DNA from: Spiribacter curvatus
Lineage (GTDB): Bacteria; Pseudomonadota; Gammaproteobacteria; Nitrococcales; Nitrococcaceae
Assembly: GCF_000485905.1 (NCBI RefSeq)
Contig: NC_022664.1
Coordinates: 62,001 to 126,000 of the forward strand
DNA length: 64,000 nucleotides
Direction: 5' to 3'
A model generated the notes under the pieces. That model was not told where the DNA came from and made no database searches. It was given only the letters and a program-made list of their open reading frames with translations. The translations under genes were made by a program, and so were the position numbers. This document shows positions 50,547 through 59,541 of this stretch, piece by piece; the stretch's first letter is position 1, and the number at the start of each line of letters is the position of its first letter.

Positions 50547-53465
50547 ATGGAAACCGAGACGGCGCCGACTCCCCTGAGAACCGCACTGGCTGCCCTCCCC
50601 GAGGCGTTGGTGACACCCGTTGCTACGGCGCTGGAGAGGCTCCCGGACGGTACGTCATTGCCCGCTGACGAAGCCGTGCTCGCTGAACTCCCACGGGTCT
50701 GGGCCATGAGCGACTTCGCGGCCCGTGTCTGTGTGCGGGATATGGGCATGCTGGTTGATCTCTGCGATAGCGGTGATCTGCATCACGCTTATCCCGACGG
50801 TGGTTTTCGGGTTCGTCTCCGGCAACGGCTCGAGGGCGTTGACGATGAGGCCGCGCTCCACTCGGCCCTGAGGCGCTTCCGGGCCCGTGAAATGCTTCGT
50901 ATCGCCTGGCGGGATCTGACCGGACGAGCCGATCTGGACGATGTTTTGGCGGATCTCTCCGAGCTCGCCGACGTCATCATCGATGAGGCGCTCGCCTGGC
51001 TCTACCCACGGCTTTGCAAGCAGATCGGCACACCCCGGGATGATGCCGGCAATGCCCAGCAGATGATCGTGCTGGGGATGGGCAAGCTCGGTGGGCGAGA
51101 GCTCAATTTCTCGTCTGATATCGATCTGATCTTCGCCTTCCCCGAGCCCGGATTCACCGATGCCACCCAGCCCAAGGCCAACGAACAGTTCTTCCTGCGC
51201 CTGGGCCGCTCCCTGATTGCCGCACTCGATCAACAGACGCCCGACGGGCAGTGCTTCCGCGTTGATATGCGGCTGCGTCCATACGGCGACAGCGGTCCCC
51301 TGGCGATGAGTGTCCCGGCAATGGAGCTCTACTTCGTTGACCAGGGACGCGAGTGGGAGCGCTACGCGCTGATCAAGGCCCGCGTGGTGGCTGGCGATCA
51401 GACTTCGGGACAGGCACTTCTCGATATGCTCTCGCCCTTCGTCTATCGCCGTTACCTGGATTACGGCGCGCTCGAGTCGCTGCGCTCGATGAAGGCAATG
51501 ATCACGCGGGAGGTCCGGCGTCGCCGGTTATCGGACAACGTCAAGCTGGGTCGCGGCGGTATTCGCGAGGTCGAGTTCATCGCCCAGGCGTTCCAGCTGA
51601 TCCGCGGCGGGCAGGAGGCAGCCTTGCGCCAACGCAGCCTCCAGCCGGTCCTTGCCTATCTCTGCGAGCAGGCGCTGATCCCCGAGCATGCCCAGCGCGA
51701 TCTGACCGAAGCCTATCGCTACCTCCGCCGGATCGAGAATCGCATCCAGGCGATGTACGACCGTCAGGCCCACGATCTGCCGACCAACGACCTCGACTGC
51801 GCGCGGCTGGTGCTCGCGATGGGAGTCGCGGACTGGAGCGAACTCCATCGCGAACTCGATCACTGGCGATTGCGCGTTCAAGGGCATTTCGATCAGGTGT
51901 TTGTCGCCCCGCAGCAGGAGGATGAGGCGGAGGTCACCGACGAACCGGATTTCGCCGATATCTGGCATGACGCGGTGGACGAGGCGACCGGTCGCGAGAT
52001 TATGTCGATGGCCGATTTCGCGGATCCCAGTGCGGCACTGACTCTGATCCAGCGTTTCCGGGACGGTGCCCGGGTGCGCGCACTCTCGGAGCAGGGCCGA
52101 AAGCGGCTCGACCGGCTCATGCCAATGCTGATGGCCGCCGTGCATGGCTGTGACTCGCCGGATGCGGCGCTGAGTCGGCTGCTGACACTGCTCGACGGGA
52201 TCGTTCGTCGGACCGCTTATCTGGCGCTGCTCAACGAACACCCCATGGCCATCTCTCAGCTGGTCCGGCTGGTGGGTGGCAGTCCCTGGATCGCCCGCTA
52301 TCTTTCAGCCCACCCCATGCTGCTCGATGAGCTGCTCGATCCGCGATCGCTCTATGCGCCGTTAAGCCGTGAGGCCCTCGCGGCCGACGCCGACAGTCGC
52401 ATGGCGAGTGCCGATATCGATGATCTCGAACAGCAAATGGAAATCCTCCGGCAGTTCAAGCAGACCCAGGTGCTGCGGGTCGCCGCGGCGGATCTTGCCG
52501 GCGCGATCCCCGTCATGCTGGTGAGTGATTACCTGACTGATATCGCTGAGGTGATCCTCCAGCGGGTTCTGCACCTGGCCTGGCGCCAGGTCCGTCAGCG
52601 CTATGGTGAGCCGCTGCGCAATGATGGCGAAGTCGCTGACTTTGGCGTCATCGCGTACGGCAAACTGGGTTCGCTGGAGTTGGGCTACGGCTCCGATCTG
52701 GACGTCGTCTTCCTGCACGATCCGGTACCCGCGGGGTCAGCCACCACCGGTGAGAAGCCCGTTGAACCGGCGGTGTTCTTCTCGCGACTGGCCCAGCGCT
52801 TCATCCACATCCTCAACACCCTTACCCCGGGCGGCATTCTCTACGAGGTCGATACCCGGTTACGGCCCAGTGGTCAGTCGGGCCTGCTGACCATCAGCTT
52901 TGACGCCTTCGTCGAATATCAGCGCGGACGGGCCTGGACCTGGGAACATCAGGCGCTGGTACGAGCGCGCATGGTGGCCGGCGGCGAGTCGCTGCGCGAT
53001 CGCTTCGGTCAGCTGCGTCGCGAGGTCCTGACCCGCCCGCGTCGACGCGATGAACTCCGCGAAGAGGTCCGGCGGATGCGTGAGCGCATGCGTCGTGAAC
53101 TCGGCTCGGGCCGCGCGGATGAGTTCGATATCAAACAGGATCGGGGCGGTATCGCGGATATCGAATTCATGGTTCAATACGGCACGTTGGCCGGGGTTCA
53201 GCAGTACGCCGGCGTATTACGTTATACCGACAATATCCGCCTGCTCGACGAGCTCGAACGGGCGGGTGAGTTAACCACCGAACAAGCCCGAATCCTGGCC
53301 GACGCCTATCGCCAATATCGCGGCATGGTCCATCGATTGACCCTCCAGGAACAGCCCGCCCGGGTGTCCGGGACGGCCGTCGAGCACTCCCGTGCAGCGG
53401 TTATCGGCGTCTGGAATGCACTCATGGAGCCAGGATCGGACACCAACGCTGAGGAGAGCGGCTGA
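50547..53465 (+). CDS. glnE: Glutamine synthetase adenylyltransferase/deadenylase GlnE
   Basis: A 972-residue bifunctional enzyme that sets the activity of glutamine synthetase by adding or removing AMP in response to PII and glutamine. The N-terminal half has the deadenylylase nucleotidyltransferase site GRELNFSSDIDLIFAFPEP. The C-terminal half has the adenylylase site YGSDLDVVFLHD, each followed by a helical GlnD-like domain. Length is near E. coli (946). ilvE starts at its last base. Together with NtrYX this is the second nitrogen-related locus in the window. Confidence 0.96.
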   Translation: METETAPTPLRTALAALPEALVTPVATALERLPDGTSLPADEAVLAELPRVWAMSDFAARVCVRDMGMLVDLCDSGDLHHAYPDGGFRVRLRQRLEGVDDEAALHSALRRFRAREMLRIAWRDLTGRADLDDVLADLSELADVIIDEALAWLYPRLCKQIGTPRDDAGNAQQMIVLGMGKLGGRELNFSSDIDLIFAFPEPGFTDATQPKANEQFFLRLGRSLIAALDQQTPDGQCFRVDMRLRPYGDSGPLAMSVPAMELYFVDQGREWERYALIKARVVAGDQTSGQALLDMLSPFVYRRYLDYGALESLRSMKAMITREVRRRRLSDNVKLGRGGIREVEFIAQAFQLIRGGQEAALRQRSLQPVLAYLCEQALIPEHAQRDLTEAYRYLRRIENRIQAMYDRQAHDLPTNDLDCARLVLAMGVADWSELHRELDHWRLRVQGHFDQVFVAPQQEDEAEVTDEPDFADIWHDAVDEATGREIMSMADFADPSAALTLIQRFRDGARVRALSEQGRKRLDRLMPMLMAAVHGCDSPDAALSRLLTLLDGIVRRTAYLALLNEHPMAISQLVRLVGGSPWIARYLSAHPMLLDELLDPRSLYAPLSREALAADADSRMASADIDDLEQQMEILRQFKQTQVLRVAAADLAGAIPVMLVSDYLTDIAEVILQRVLHLAWRQVRQRYGEPLRNDGEVADFGVIAYGKLGSLELGYGSDLDVVFLHDPVPAGSATTGEKPVEPAVFFSRLAQRFIHILNTLTPGGILYEVDTRLRPSGQSGLLTISFDAFVEYQRGRAWTWEHQALVRARMVAGGESLRDRFGQLRREVLTRPRRRDELREEVRRMRERMRRELGSGRADEFDIKQDRGGIADIEFMVQYGTLAGVQQYAGVLRYTDNIRLLDELERAGELTTEQARILADAYRQYRGMVHRLTLQEQPARVSGTAVEHSRAAVIGVWNALMEPGSDTNAEESG

Positions 53466-54388
53466 TGAGTATGGCCGATCAGGACGGCTGGATCTGGATG
53501 GACGGTGAGCTGGTGCCCTGGCGGGATGCCCAGGTGCATGTGCTCACCCATACGCTCCACTACGGCATGGGCGTGTTTGAGGGCATTCGGGCTTACAACA
53601 CGGAGCAGGGTCCAGCGATCTTCCGGCTGCCGGAGCATATCCGCCGGCTGTTCGACTCGGCGAAAATCCTCGGGATGACCCTCCCCTGGACGCCGGAGAC
53701 GGTTCGCGAGGCCTGCATCAGCGCGGTCCGCGAGAACGGCCTCGACAGCGGCTATATCCGACCCATGGCATTCCTCGGTGCCGAGAGCATGGGGCTGCGG
53801 GCCGATAATCTGCAGACGCATCTCATCGTCGCCGCCTGGAGCTGGGGCTCGTACATGGGCGAGGAGAACATGGAGCGCGGCATCCGCGTCCGGACCTCGT
53901 CGTTCACGCGCCATCACGTCAATATCGCGATGTGTCGCGCCAAGGCGAACGGGCAGTACATCAACTCCATGATGGCGCTGCAGGAAGCCGTGGCCTGTGG
54001 CTATGACGAGGCCATGCTGCTCGATCCGGAAGGGTTCGTGGCCGAGGGCTCCGGCGAGAATCTGTTCATGGTCCGCGACGGCGTTATTCATACCCCCGAG
54101 CTGCACTCGGCGCTGGCCGGTGTCACCCGCGATGCCATCATGACCATTGCCCACGAGGCTGGTTATCAGGTCCGCGAACGCCGGATCACCCGTGACGAGG
54201 TCTACGTCTGTGACGAGGCCTTCTTCACCGGGACCGCCGCCGAGGTCACCCCGATCCGCGAGGTCGATGGTCGAGTGATCGGCGAGGGCCGACGCGGACC
54301 GATTACCACCGATGTGCAGAGCCGTTTCTTCGCCGCCGTTGAAGGCCGCTCGGAGATCCACGGCGACTGGCTGACCCGCGTCGTCTGA
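53465..54388 (+). CDS. ilvE: Branched-chain amino acid aminotransferase IlvE
   Basis: A 307-residue fold-type IV PLP enzyme for the last step of Val, Leu and Ile synthesis. Motifs are HYGMGVFEGIRAYNT, the PLP lysine in RAKANGQYINSMMA, and DPEGFVAEGSGENLFMVRDG with the PLP-contacting glutamate. Length matches E. coli (309). ATG 53465 shares one base with the glnE stop. Confidence 0.96.
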   Translation: MSMADQDGWIWMDGELVPWRDAQVHVLTHTLHYGMGVFEGIRAYNTEQGPAIFRLPEHIRRLFDSAKILGMTLPWTPETVREACISAVRENGLDSGYIRPMAFLGAESMGLRADNLQTHLIVAAWSWGSYMGEENMERGIRVRTSSFTRHHVNIAMCRAKANGQYINSMMALQEAVACGYDEAMLLDPEGFVAEGSGENLFMVRDGVIHTPELHSALAGVTRDAIMTIAHEAGYQVRERRITRDEVYVCDEAFFTGTAAEVTPIREVDGRVIGEGRRGPITTDVQSRFFAAVEGRSEIHGDWLTRVV

Positions 54389-54421
54389 ACGCCGACGCGG
54401 AACTGTATCGAGGAGACTGAT

Positions 54422-54676
54422 GTGCCCGATCCGCAGACGCACGACCGCAACGACCTGATCAGACCCAATAGCGAGAACCGCTACGAGATCACGGTGGACG
54501 ATCTCCCGCTATCCTGCCCGATGCCCGGGATGTATCTGTGGAACAGTCACCCGCGGGTCTATCTGCCAGTGCACAAGACAGGGCATGCGAAGTGCCACTA
54601 TTGTGGAGCGGAGTTCTTCATCCGTAACTTCGATCCGGATGATCCGGCGCTGGCCGAACATCATCGCCGGGAGTGA
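54422..54676 (+). CDS. Small zinc-finger (CHCC) protein
   Basis: An 84-residue protein of the zf-CHCC family related to mitochondrial complex I subunit NDUFS6. Ligands are the cysteine in LSCPMPG, the histidine in WNSHPRVYL, and the CHYCG pair. It often follows ilvE in proteobacteria. It starts with GTG, and its TGA stop overlaps the GTG of the next gene. Molecular function in bacteria is not established. Confidence 0.88.
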   Translation: MPDPQTHDRNDLIRPNSENRYEITVDDLPLSCPMPGMYLWNSHPRVYLPVHKTGHAKCHYCGAEFFIRNFDPDDPALAEHHRRE

Positions 54677-55617
54677 CTGACTCGGCCCCTCCCTCCGCCG
54701 ATGAGCGCGTCCCTCTGCATGGGCGCGCAAGGGCGATTGATGTCGCCCTCCGGCTCCTATCCCGGCTGTCCCTGCCCGCCCTGCACCGCCTCGGCAATGC
54801 CGCGGCGTGGCTGACCGAGCGCCTCCGCCGCGAAGAGTGGCATGTCGCGCGGGTCAACGCCGATCTGTGTTTCCCCGACTGGTCCGAGGAGGCGCGTCAG
54901 CGCCTCGCCCGGGCATCGCTTCGCGAGAATGCCAAGGTGCTCTTCGAGCTCGCCGCGGTCTGGCACTGGCCGTTGCCACGGGTGCTGGGGCTGATCAAGG
55001 CCGTCGACGGCGCTGATGTCGTGGATGATGCAATCGCCGAAGGCCGGGGCCTTTTGGTGATTGCCCCGCATCATGGCGCCTGGGAGCTCTTACAGATCTG
55101 GCTTGCGCAGCGTGTGAGACTCAATGCGCTCTATCGTCCTCCCCGATGGGCTGAGCTCGAAGCGTTACTCAATCGCGGGCGCTCCCGCAGCGGGGCGGTC
55201 TTCTGGCCTGCGCGACCGTCGGGTATTCGCGCGCTGTTCAAGGCCCTGAAGGCGGGTGAAGCGGTGGGGGTGTTGCCTGATCAGTCGCCACCGGGTGAGG
55301 GCGTCTTCGTGCCATTCTTCGGTCGCAACGCCAAGACCATGACCCTGTTCGGCAAACTGGCGGCGCGCACCGATGCGCCGGTCATCATTGGTTGGGCCGA
55401 GCGTCTGGAACGGGGCGCGGGGTATCGTCTGCACTGGCGACGGGTGGCGGAGCCGGTGGATGATGCCGACCCGGCGGTTGCCGCGGCGGCGCTCAACCGG
55501 GAAATCGAGCGCCTGGTACGGGAGTCTCCTGAGCAGTATCAGTGGACCTATCGGCGGTTTGCCAAGCGGGAATCGATGACTTTGAATCCATACAAAAGGA
55601 TAAAGGGCGTTAAATGA
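54673..55617 (+). CDS. LpxL/HtrB-family lipid A acyltransferase (first copy)
   Basis: A 314-residue inner-membrane-associated acyltransferase. The catalytic H-x4-E motif is in APHHGAWELL (about residue 133), followed by the YRPPRW and VGVLPDQSPPGEGVFVPFFG blocks. The C-terminal YQWTYRRFAKRE is typical. It would add a secondary acyl chain to lipid A. A second paralogue lies at 62456-63415 on the other strand. Start is GTG in a GTGA overlap. The LPS island begins here. Confidence 0.9.
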   Translation: MTDSAPPSADERVPLHGRARAIDVALRLLSRLSLPALHRLGNAAAWLTERLRREEWHVARVNADLCFPDWSEEARQRLARASLRENAKVLFELAAVWHWPLPRVLGLIKAVDGADVVDDAIAEGRGLLVIAPHHGAWELLQIWLAQRVRLNALYRPPRWAELEALLNRGRSRSGAVFWPARPSGIRALFKALKAGEAVGVLPDQSPPGEGVFVPFFGRNAKTMTLFGKLAARTDAPVIIGWAERLERGAGYRLHWRRVAEPVDDADPAVAAAALNREIERLVRESPEQYQWTYRRFAKRESMTLNPYKRIKGVK

Positions 55618-56357
55618 TCGTTCTCCATGATCCAGGCATTCTCTTTCTCAAGTCGCGCAAGACGGCTGGGAGTTCATTAGAGATTGCGTTGTCGGCCTTT
55701 GCACAGGCGGGTGATGTCATTACGCCGTTTGATTTAGGTGGTCATGACGACAATGCAAGGGCGGAACTCGGATACAAGGGGCCAATGAATCATATGAAGC
55801 CTTTCTCGGAGCTTTTAACGCGCCCTACGTGGCGCGACTTTCGAGATCTCGTTAAAGGCAAGCCTCTACGTCGGCATCATGATCATAGTGCAGCCCGTCG
55901 TGCCAAGTGGCATCTCGGGGCGCGGACGTGGAATCGTCTGGCCAAAGTGTCAATCGTGCGCAACCCCTGGGACTATATGGTGTCCTCTTATTACTGGGCC
56001 AATCGAGATCGTGAAAAGCTTCCGGATTTCAAAAGCTGGTGTCTGAGTAATCATCGCCTTGTTGATCGTAACCACCGGCAGTATTTTATCGGCGATCAAT
56101 GTGTGATTGATCACTTCATTCGGTTCGAGCACTTTACCGAAGATCTTCAGGATCTTGAGAAAAAATTTCCCGCGCTCACTGGTGTGGCCAATCTATTCGC
56201 AGGTATGACGGCAAAAAAGGGTGTTCGTCCCAAGTCAGGCCCCAGCTTGGTCGAGCTTTTCAGCGCGGCACCGGAAGTTGACCGACTCATCCGCAAGCGC
56301 TGCCGCTTCGAGATCGAAACCTTTGGTTATCAAGGCCCGAGATTGGAGGACACATGA
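55614..56357 (+). CDS. PAPS-dependent sulfotransferase family protein
   Basis: A 247-residue putative sulfotransferase. The 5'-phosphosulfate loop is FLKSRKTAGSSLEIAL near the N-terminus, and the 3'-phosphate site is VRNPWDYMVSSYYW (about 120-133). Base composition is visibly more AT-rich than its neighbours, with many A/T third positions, suggesting later acquisition. It overlaps the acyltransferase and hldD by 4 nt each. Position suggests it sulfates an LPS or glycolipid sugar; the acceptor is unknown. Confidence 0.78.
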   Translation: MIVLHDPGILFLKSRKTAGSSLEIALSAFAQAGDVITPFDLGGHDDNARAELGYKGPMNHMKPFSELLTRPTWRDFRDLVKGKPLRRHHDHSAARRAKWHLGARTWNRLAKVSIVRNPWDYMVSSYYWANRDREKLPDFKSWCLSNHRLVDRNHRQYFIGDQCVIDHFIRFEHFTEDLQDLEKKFPALTGVANLFAGMTAKKGVRPKSGPSLVELFSAAPEVDRLIRKRCRFEIETFGYQGPRLEDT

Positions 56358-57319
56358 TCGTTGTAACAGGCGGCGCCGGCTTTATCGGCAGCAATCTGGT
56401 CCATGGCCTGAACGCGCGCGGCCGCGAGGATGTTGTGGTTGTTGATGATCTGACCAACGGCGAAAAATTCCTCAATATCCGAGATGCGCGTATTGCCCAT
56501 TATCTCGATCAGGATGCCTTTCTGGACTGGCTGGTTGAGAATGGGGACGAGACGGTCGATGCCGTTTTCCACCTTGGTGCCTGCTCGGATACAACCGAGT
56601 GGGACGGTCGCTATATGATGGAGAACAACTACGAATTCTCCCGACAGTCACTCGAGATATCCCTGGCGTACAAGATTCCATTTATCTATGCATCGTCAGC
56701 TGCCGTTTATGGATCGAATACCGATTTCAAAGAAGAAATCGGCGCCGAGAAACCCTTGAACATGTACGGGTACTCAAAGGCGTTGTTCGACCGATACGTT
56801 GCTGACAAGCTACCGACGGCTCACTCCCAAATTGCCGGTCTCCGCTATTTCAACGTATATGGTCCGAGAGAATTTCACAAAGGCCGGATGGCGAGCATCG
56901 CCCGGCATCACTACCGGCAGCTGCGTGCCGACGGCGTAGTGAAACTCTTTGAGGGCAACGACGGCTATGGAGCAGGCGAACAGCAGCGTGATTTTGTCCA
57001 CGTGAATGACGCCGTGCGGGTCAATCTGTGGCTGCTCGACAACCCGGCAGTCAGTGGCGTTTTCAATTGCGGTACGGGCTTCGCTGAGCCCTTCAATGAA
57101 GTGGCGCGCTCGGTCATCCGGCATGCGGGCTCCGGTGATATTGACTACATCCCTTTCCCGGATGATCTGCGGGGTGTCTATCAAAGCTACACCCAGGCAG
57201 ATCTGACGGCCCTGCGCGCTGCGGGTTATTCCGAGCCGTTCATGCCGGTGGCTGAAGGTGTCGAGCATTATATGACCTGGCTCGACGGGCGTGGGTCAGC
57301 TGGCGTTATCGATGAGTGA
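56354..57319 (+). CDS. hldD: ADP-L-glycero-D-manno-heptose 6-epimerase HldD
   Basis: A 321-residue extended SDR that epimerises ADP-D-glycero-manno-heptose to the L form used in the LPS inner core. It begins [19 protein letters not shown], has HLGACSDTTEWDG, SSAAVYGSNTDF and the catalytic MYGYSKALFD tyrosine-lysine pair. Acts after HldE (start seen at 63515) and before WaaF. It overlaps the next glycosyltransferase by 8 nt. Confidence 0.96.
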   Translation: MIVVTGGAGFIGSNLVHGLNARGREDVVVVDDLTNGEKFLNIRDARIAHYLDQDAFLDWLVENGDETVDAVFHLGACSDTTEWDGRYMMENNYEFSRQSLEISLAYKIPFIYASSAAVYGSNTDFKEEIGAEKPLNMYGYSKALFDRYVADKLPTAHSQIAGLRYFNVYGPREFHKGRMASIARHHYRQLRADGVVKLFEGNDGYGAGEQQRDFVHVNDAVRVNLWLLDNPAVSGVFNCGTGFAEPFNEVARSVIRHAGSGDIDYIPFPDDLRGVYQSYTQADLTALRAAGYSEPFMPVAEGVEHYMTWLDGRGSAGVIDE

Positions 57320-58361
57320 TGGACACCCACGTGTTCTGCATATCAACCTCGCGCGGGGATGGCGGGGAGGCGAGCAGCAGACATGGCTGTTGATGCAGGC
57401 GCTTGCGGCAAGAGGATACCGCCAGGGGCTCTGCGCCTATCCTGATGAGCCCCTTGCCAAGGCCGTGCGATCACTGAAGGATATCAGCGTTCTGTCGCCA
57501 TGGCAGTGTTTGCTGTCGCCATGGATGATCGGCGTATGGGATGTTTCCCATGCCCATGAAGCGCGGGGTGTCTACCTCGCCTGGTGGCTCAAGCGGCTCC
57601 GGGGGATGCGATATGTCGTGACCCGGCGAATGCAGCAGCCGCCGAAGAATCGGGCCATTACACGCCGCGCCTACCAACAGGCCGACCGGCTCGTCGGTAT
57701 TTCGTCAGCGGCCTGTGCGGCGGTGCAGTCCTTCTGTCCACAGCAGACAGTCCATCGAATCCCCTCTTCGCACTCCAGCCGGACGCCACAGCCTGCCGCT
57801 TCAGCCGACATTCGCCGGCAGCTGATCAGCGAGCCGGATGCCACACTCATTGGACACGCTGGCGCACTACGGGATGCTCATAAAGGCCAACGGGTACTGA
57901 TTGATGCAGTGCAACGGTTACGAGCACGTGGTTATCCGGTTGAGCTCGTGTTCTTTGGTGAGGGGGCTGATCGCGAGTCCCTGGAACGAGAAACGAGTGG
58001 GTTTACATGGGTACGATTTGCCGGCCAGGTAAGCCCTATTCAGGATTATCTCGGTGCCCTCGATCTATTCGCGTTTCCATCCCGCCATGAGGGGCTTGGT
58101 TCTGTGTTGCTGGAGGCGATGCTTGCCGGCGTCCCTGTGGTGGCAACACGGGTTGGTGGCATCCCCGATCTTATCGTGGACTCAACTTCAGGCCTTTTGG
58201 TGAAACCGAACAACGCGGCAGCGCTTAGCGACGCTCTTGCGAGCCTGATTGATGAACCGGATTTAGCGCGTCAGTTGAGTAACCACGGTCTCCATGTGGC
58301 GGCGTCAATGAACGCCCAGGCGATGGCGACAGCGTACGCGGCGATTTACGAGAATGCATAG
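57312..58361 (+). CDS. GT4-family glycosyltransferase (LPS core)
   Basis: A 349-residue GT-B glycosyltransferase. The N-terminal acceptor part opens with HINLARGWRGGEQQTWLL. The C-terminal donor domain has FAFPSRHEGLGSVLLEAMLAGVPVVATRVGG, in two conserved halves with the E-x7-E motif. ATG 57312 lies inside the end of hldD. A role in core oligosaccharide assembly is inferred from location; donor and acceptor are not known. The middle, around residues 155-185, is Ser/Pro-rich and less conserved. Confidence 0.87.
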   Translation: MSDGHPRVLHINLARGWRGGEQQTWLLMQALAARGYRQGLCAYPDEPLAKAVRSLKDISVLSPWQCLLSPWMIGVWDVSHAHEARGVYLAWWLKRLRGMRYVVTRRMQQPPKNRAITRRAYQQADRLVGISSAACAAVQSFCPQQTVHRIPSSHSSRTPQPAASADIRRQLISEPDATLIGHAGALRDAHKGQRVLIDAVQRLRARGYPVELVFFGEGADRESLERETSGFTWVRFAGQVSPIQDYLGALDLFAFPSRHEGLGSVLLEAMLAGVPVVATRVGGIPDLIVDSTSGLLVKPNNAAALSDALASLIDEPDLARQLSNHGLHVAASMNAQAMATAYAAIYENA

Positions 58362-58423
58362 CGGCTATCGCTGATATCAGCTAATGCTTGGACGGCCCGA
58401 TACGCATACGGTCGACGATCGCC

Positions 58424-59521
58424 TTACCGGACAAGGTCGTAGTAGGTTTTACGGGTTTTCTCGACGGTCGCCTGTAGATTGAAAACCGTCTCTACTCGAT
58501 GTCGTGCCTGATTGCCGGCCTGTTGCCTTTCGTGGGGGGCTTCCACTAAGGACTTCAGCCGTTCGAGGAAAAGAGCGCTGTCACCCGCTGGGAAGACGTA
58601 TTGCGCGCCGTCCTCTCCCAGTAATTCCGGCAAGCCACCGACATCGGATACCACTGTCGGGATACGCTGCGCCATGGCCTCGATGACTGACTTGCTTAAG
58701 CCCTCGCGAGAGCGTGACGGGGCGACATTAATGTCTAGTGCACCGGCCAGCTGAGGTGCGTCCGGGCGGAATCCGGTGAAGTGCACCCGGTGGGAAATGC
58801 GTCTATCACGGGCGAGCTCGTCAATAATCGGATCTCTTACTTCACCAATAAAAAAGCCATGGACATGATCTGGTAGTTCCATGAGGGCGCGGAGTAGCAG
58901 ATCAGCCCCCTTCACCGTTCGCATATTGGCTGCCATACCAATCAAAAGGGTGCCGGACGGGATACCGAATTCCTGATCGACGGCGGCTCGACCCTTTGCA
59001 GGATCAAGATCTGCATACCACCGCAAATCCTGGCCTTTGTAGATGGTGATCAGTTTGTCCGGGCTGACGCCATTCGCCGCGAGGTTCCGTTCGACGGCCT
59101 TCGAGACACAGACGATTCTGTTAATGCGTGGATTCAGCCATTTGATGTAACAGGTGGGATCCCAGCGTGATACATGACCGGCGGTTCCACGGTAGGCAAC
59201 GACTTTATTGCGCAGGCCATAACTAGCCCAAATGAGGTTGGCCACGGGTCGGTTTGCAAGGCCGTGGACAATCTCAAATCCCTCTTCCTTGATCCAGCGG
59301 CGTATTCGGCGTGCACTGCGGAAATCGGCATTGCTTCGCAGATCAAGTGTACGGACTGGGACGCCTGCGTCCTGCAGCGCCTGCAGCTGGGGCGATGTGG
59401 ATTCAAATGCTGCGTGGATATCGATGCCGCTCTGTCGCAGCCCCTTGATCATCTCGACCTCGGTGATATGGCTCTGGCGTGCTGCGATCAGGACTTTGGG
59501 TGGGCGCGTGTCTTGGGTCAT
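58424..59521 (-). CDS. GT4-family glycosyltransferase (LPS core)
   Basis: A 365-residue GT-B enzyme of the same clan. Visible features are the acceptor-side EMIKGLRQSGIDIHAAFE, and the donor site NVAPSRSREGLSKSVIEAMAQRIP with VVSDVGGLPELLGE. It converges with the preceding GT4 gene across 62 nt. Its ATG is 5 nt from a repeat copy (59527-59541), which lies where the ribosome-binding site should be. Sugar specificity is unknown. Confidence 0.88.
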   Translation of the reverse strand: MTQDTRPPKVLIAARQSHITEVEMIKGLRQSGIDIHAAFESTSPQLQALQDAGVPVRTLDLRSNADFRSARRIRRWIKEEGFEIVHGLANRPVANLIWASYGLRNKVVAYRGTAGHVSRWDPTCYIKWLNPRINRIVCVSKAVERNLAANGVSPDKLITIYKGQDLRWYADLDPAKGRAAVDQEFGIPSGTLLIGMAANMRTVKGADLLLRALMELPDHVHGFFIGEVRDPIIDELARDRRISHRVHFTGFRPDAPQLAGALDINVAPSRSREGLSKSVIEAMAQRIPTVVSDVGGLPELLGEDGAQYVFPAGDSALFLERLKSLVEAPHERQQAGNQARHRVETVFNLQATVEKTRKTYYDLVR

Positions 59522-59526
59522 GTTTT

Positions 59527-59541
59527 GTGCCTGTCCCTAAC
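59527..59541 (+). repeat. Dispersed repeat copy 2 (variant tail TAAC)
   Basis: GTGCCTGTCCCTAAC, one mismatch to the consensus. Read on the minus strand it supplies the TAG stop of the GT2 gene (59537-59539) and covers the region 5-20 nt before the start codon of the following GT4 gene. Confidence 0.85.

Noticed and set aside
51407-51417. Reverse-strand match GGGACAGGCAC in glnE
   Set aside because: Only the 11-nt core matches, with no tail, and it codes TSGQALLDML in a region where GlnE proteins normally have similar residues. It may be chance, so I did not count it as a repeat copy.
58370-58381. Palindrome GCTGATATCAGC between convergent glycosyltransferase genes as a bidirectional terminator
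   Set aside because: The stem is only 6 bp, has no loop and no T-run on either side.
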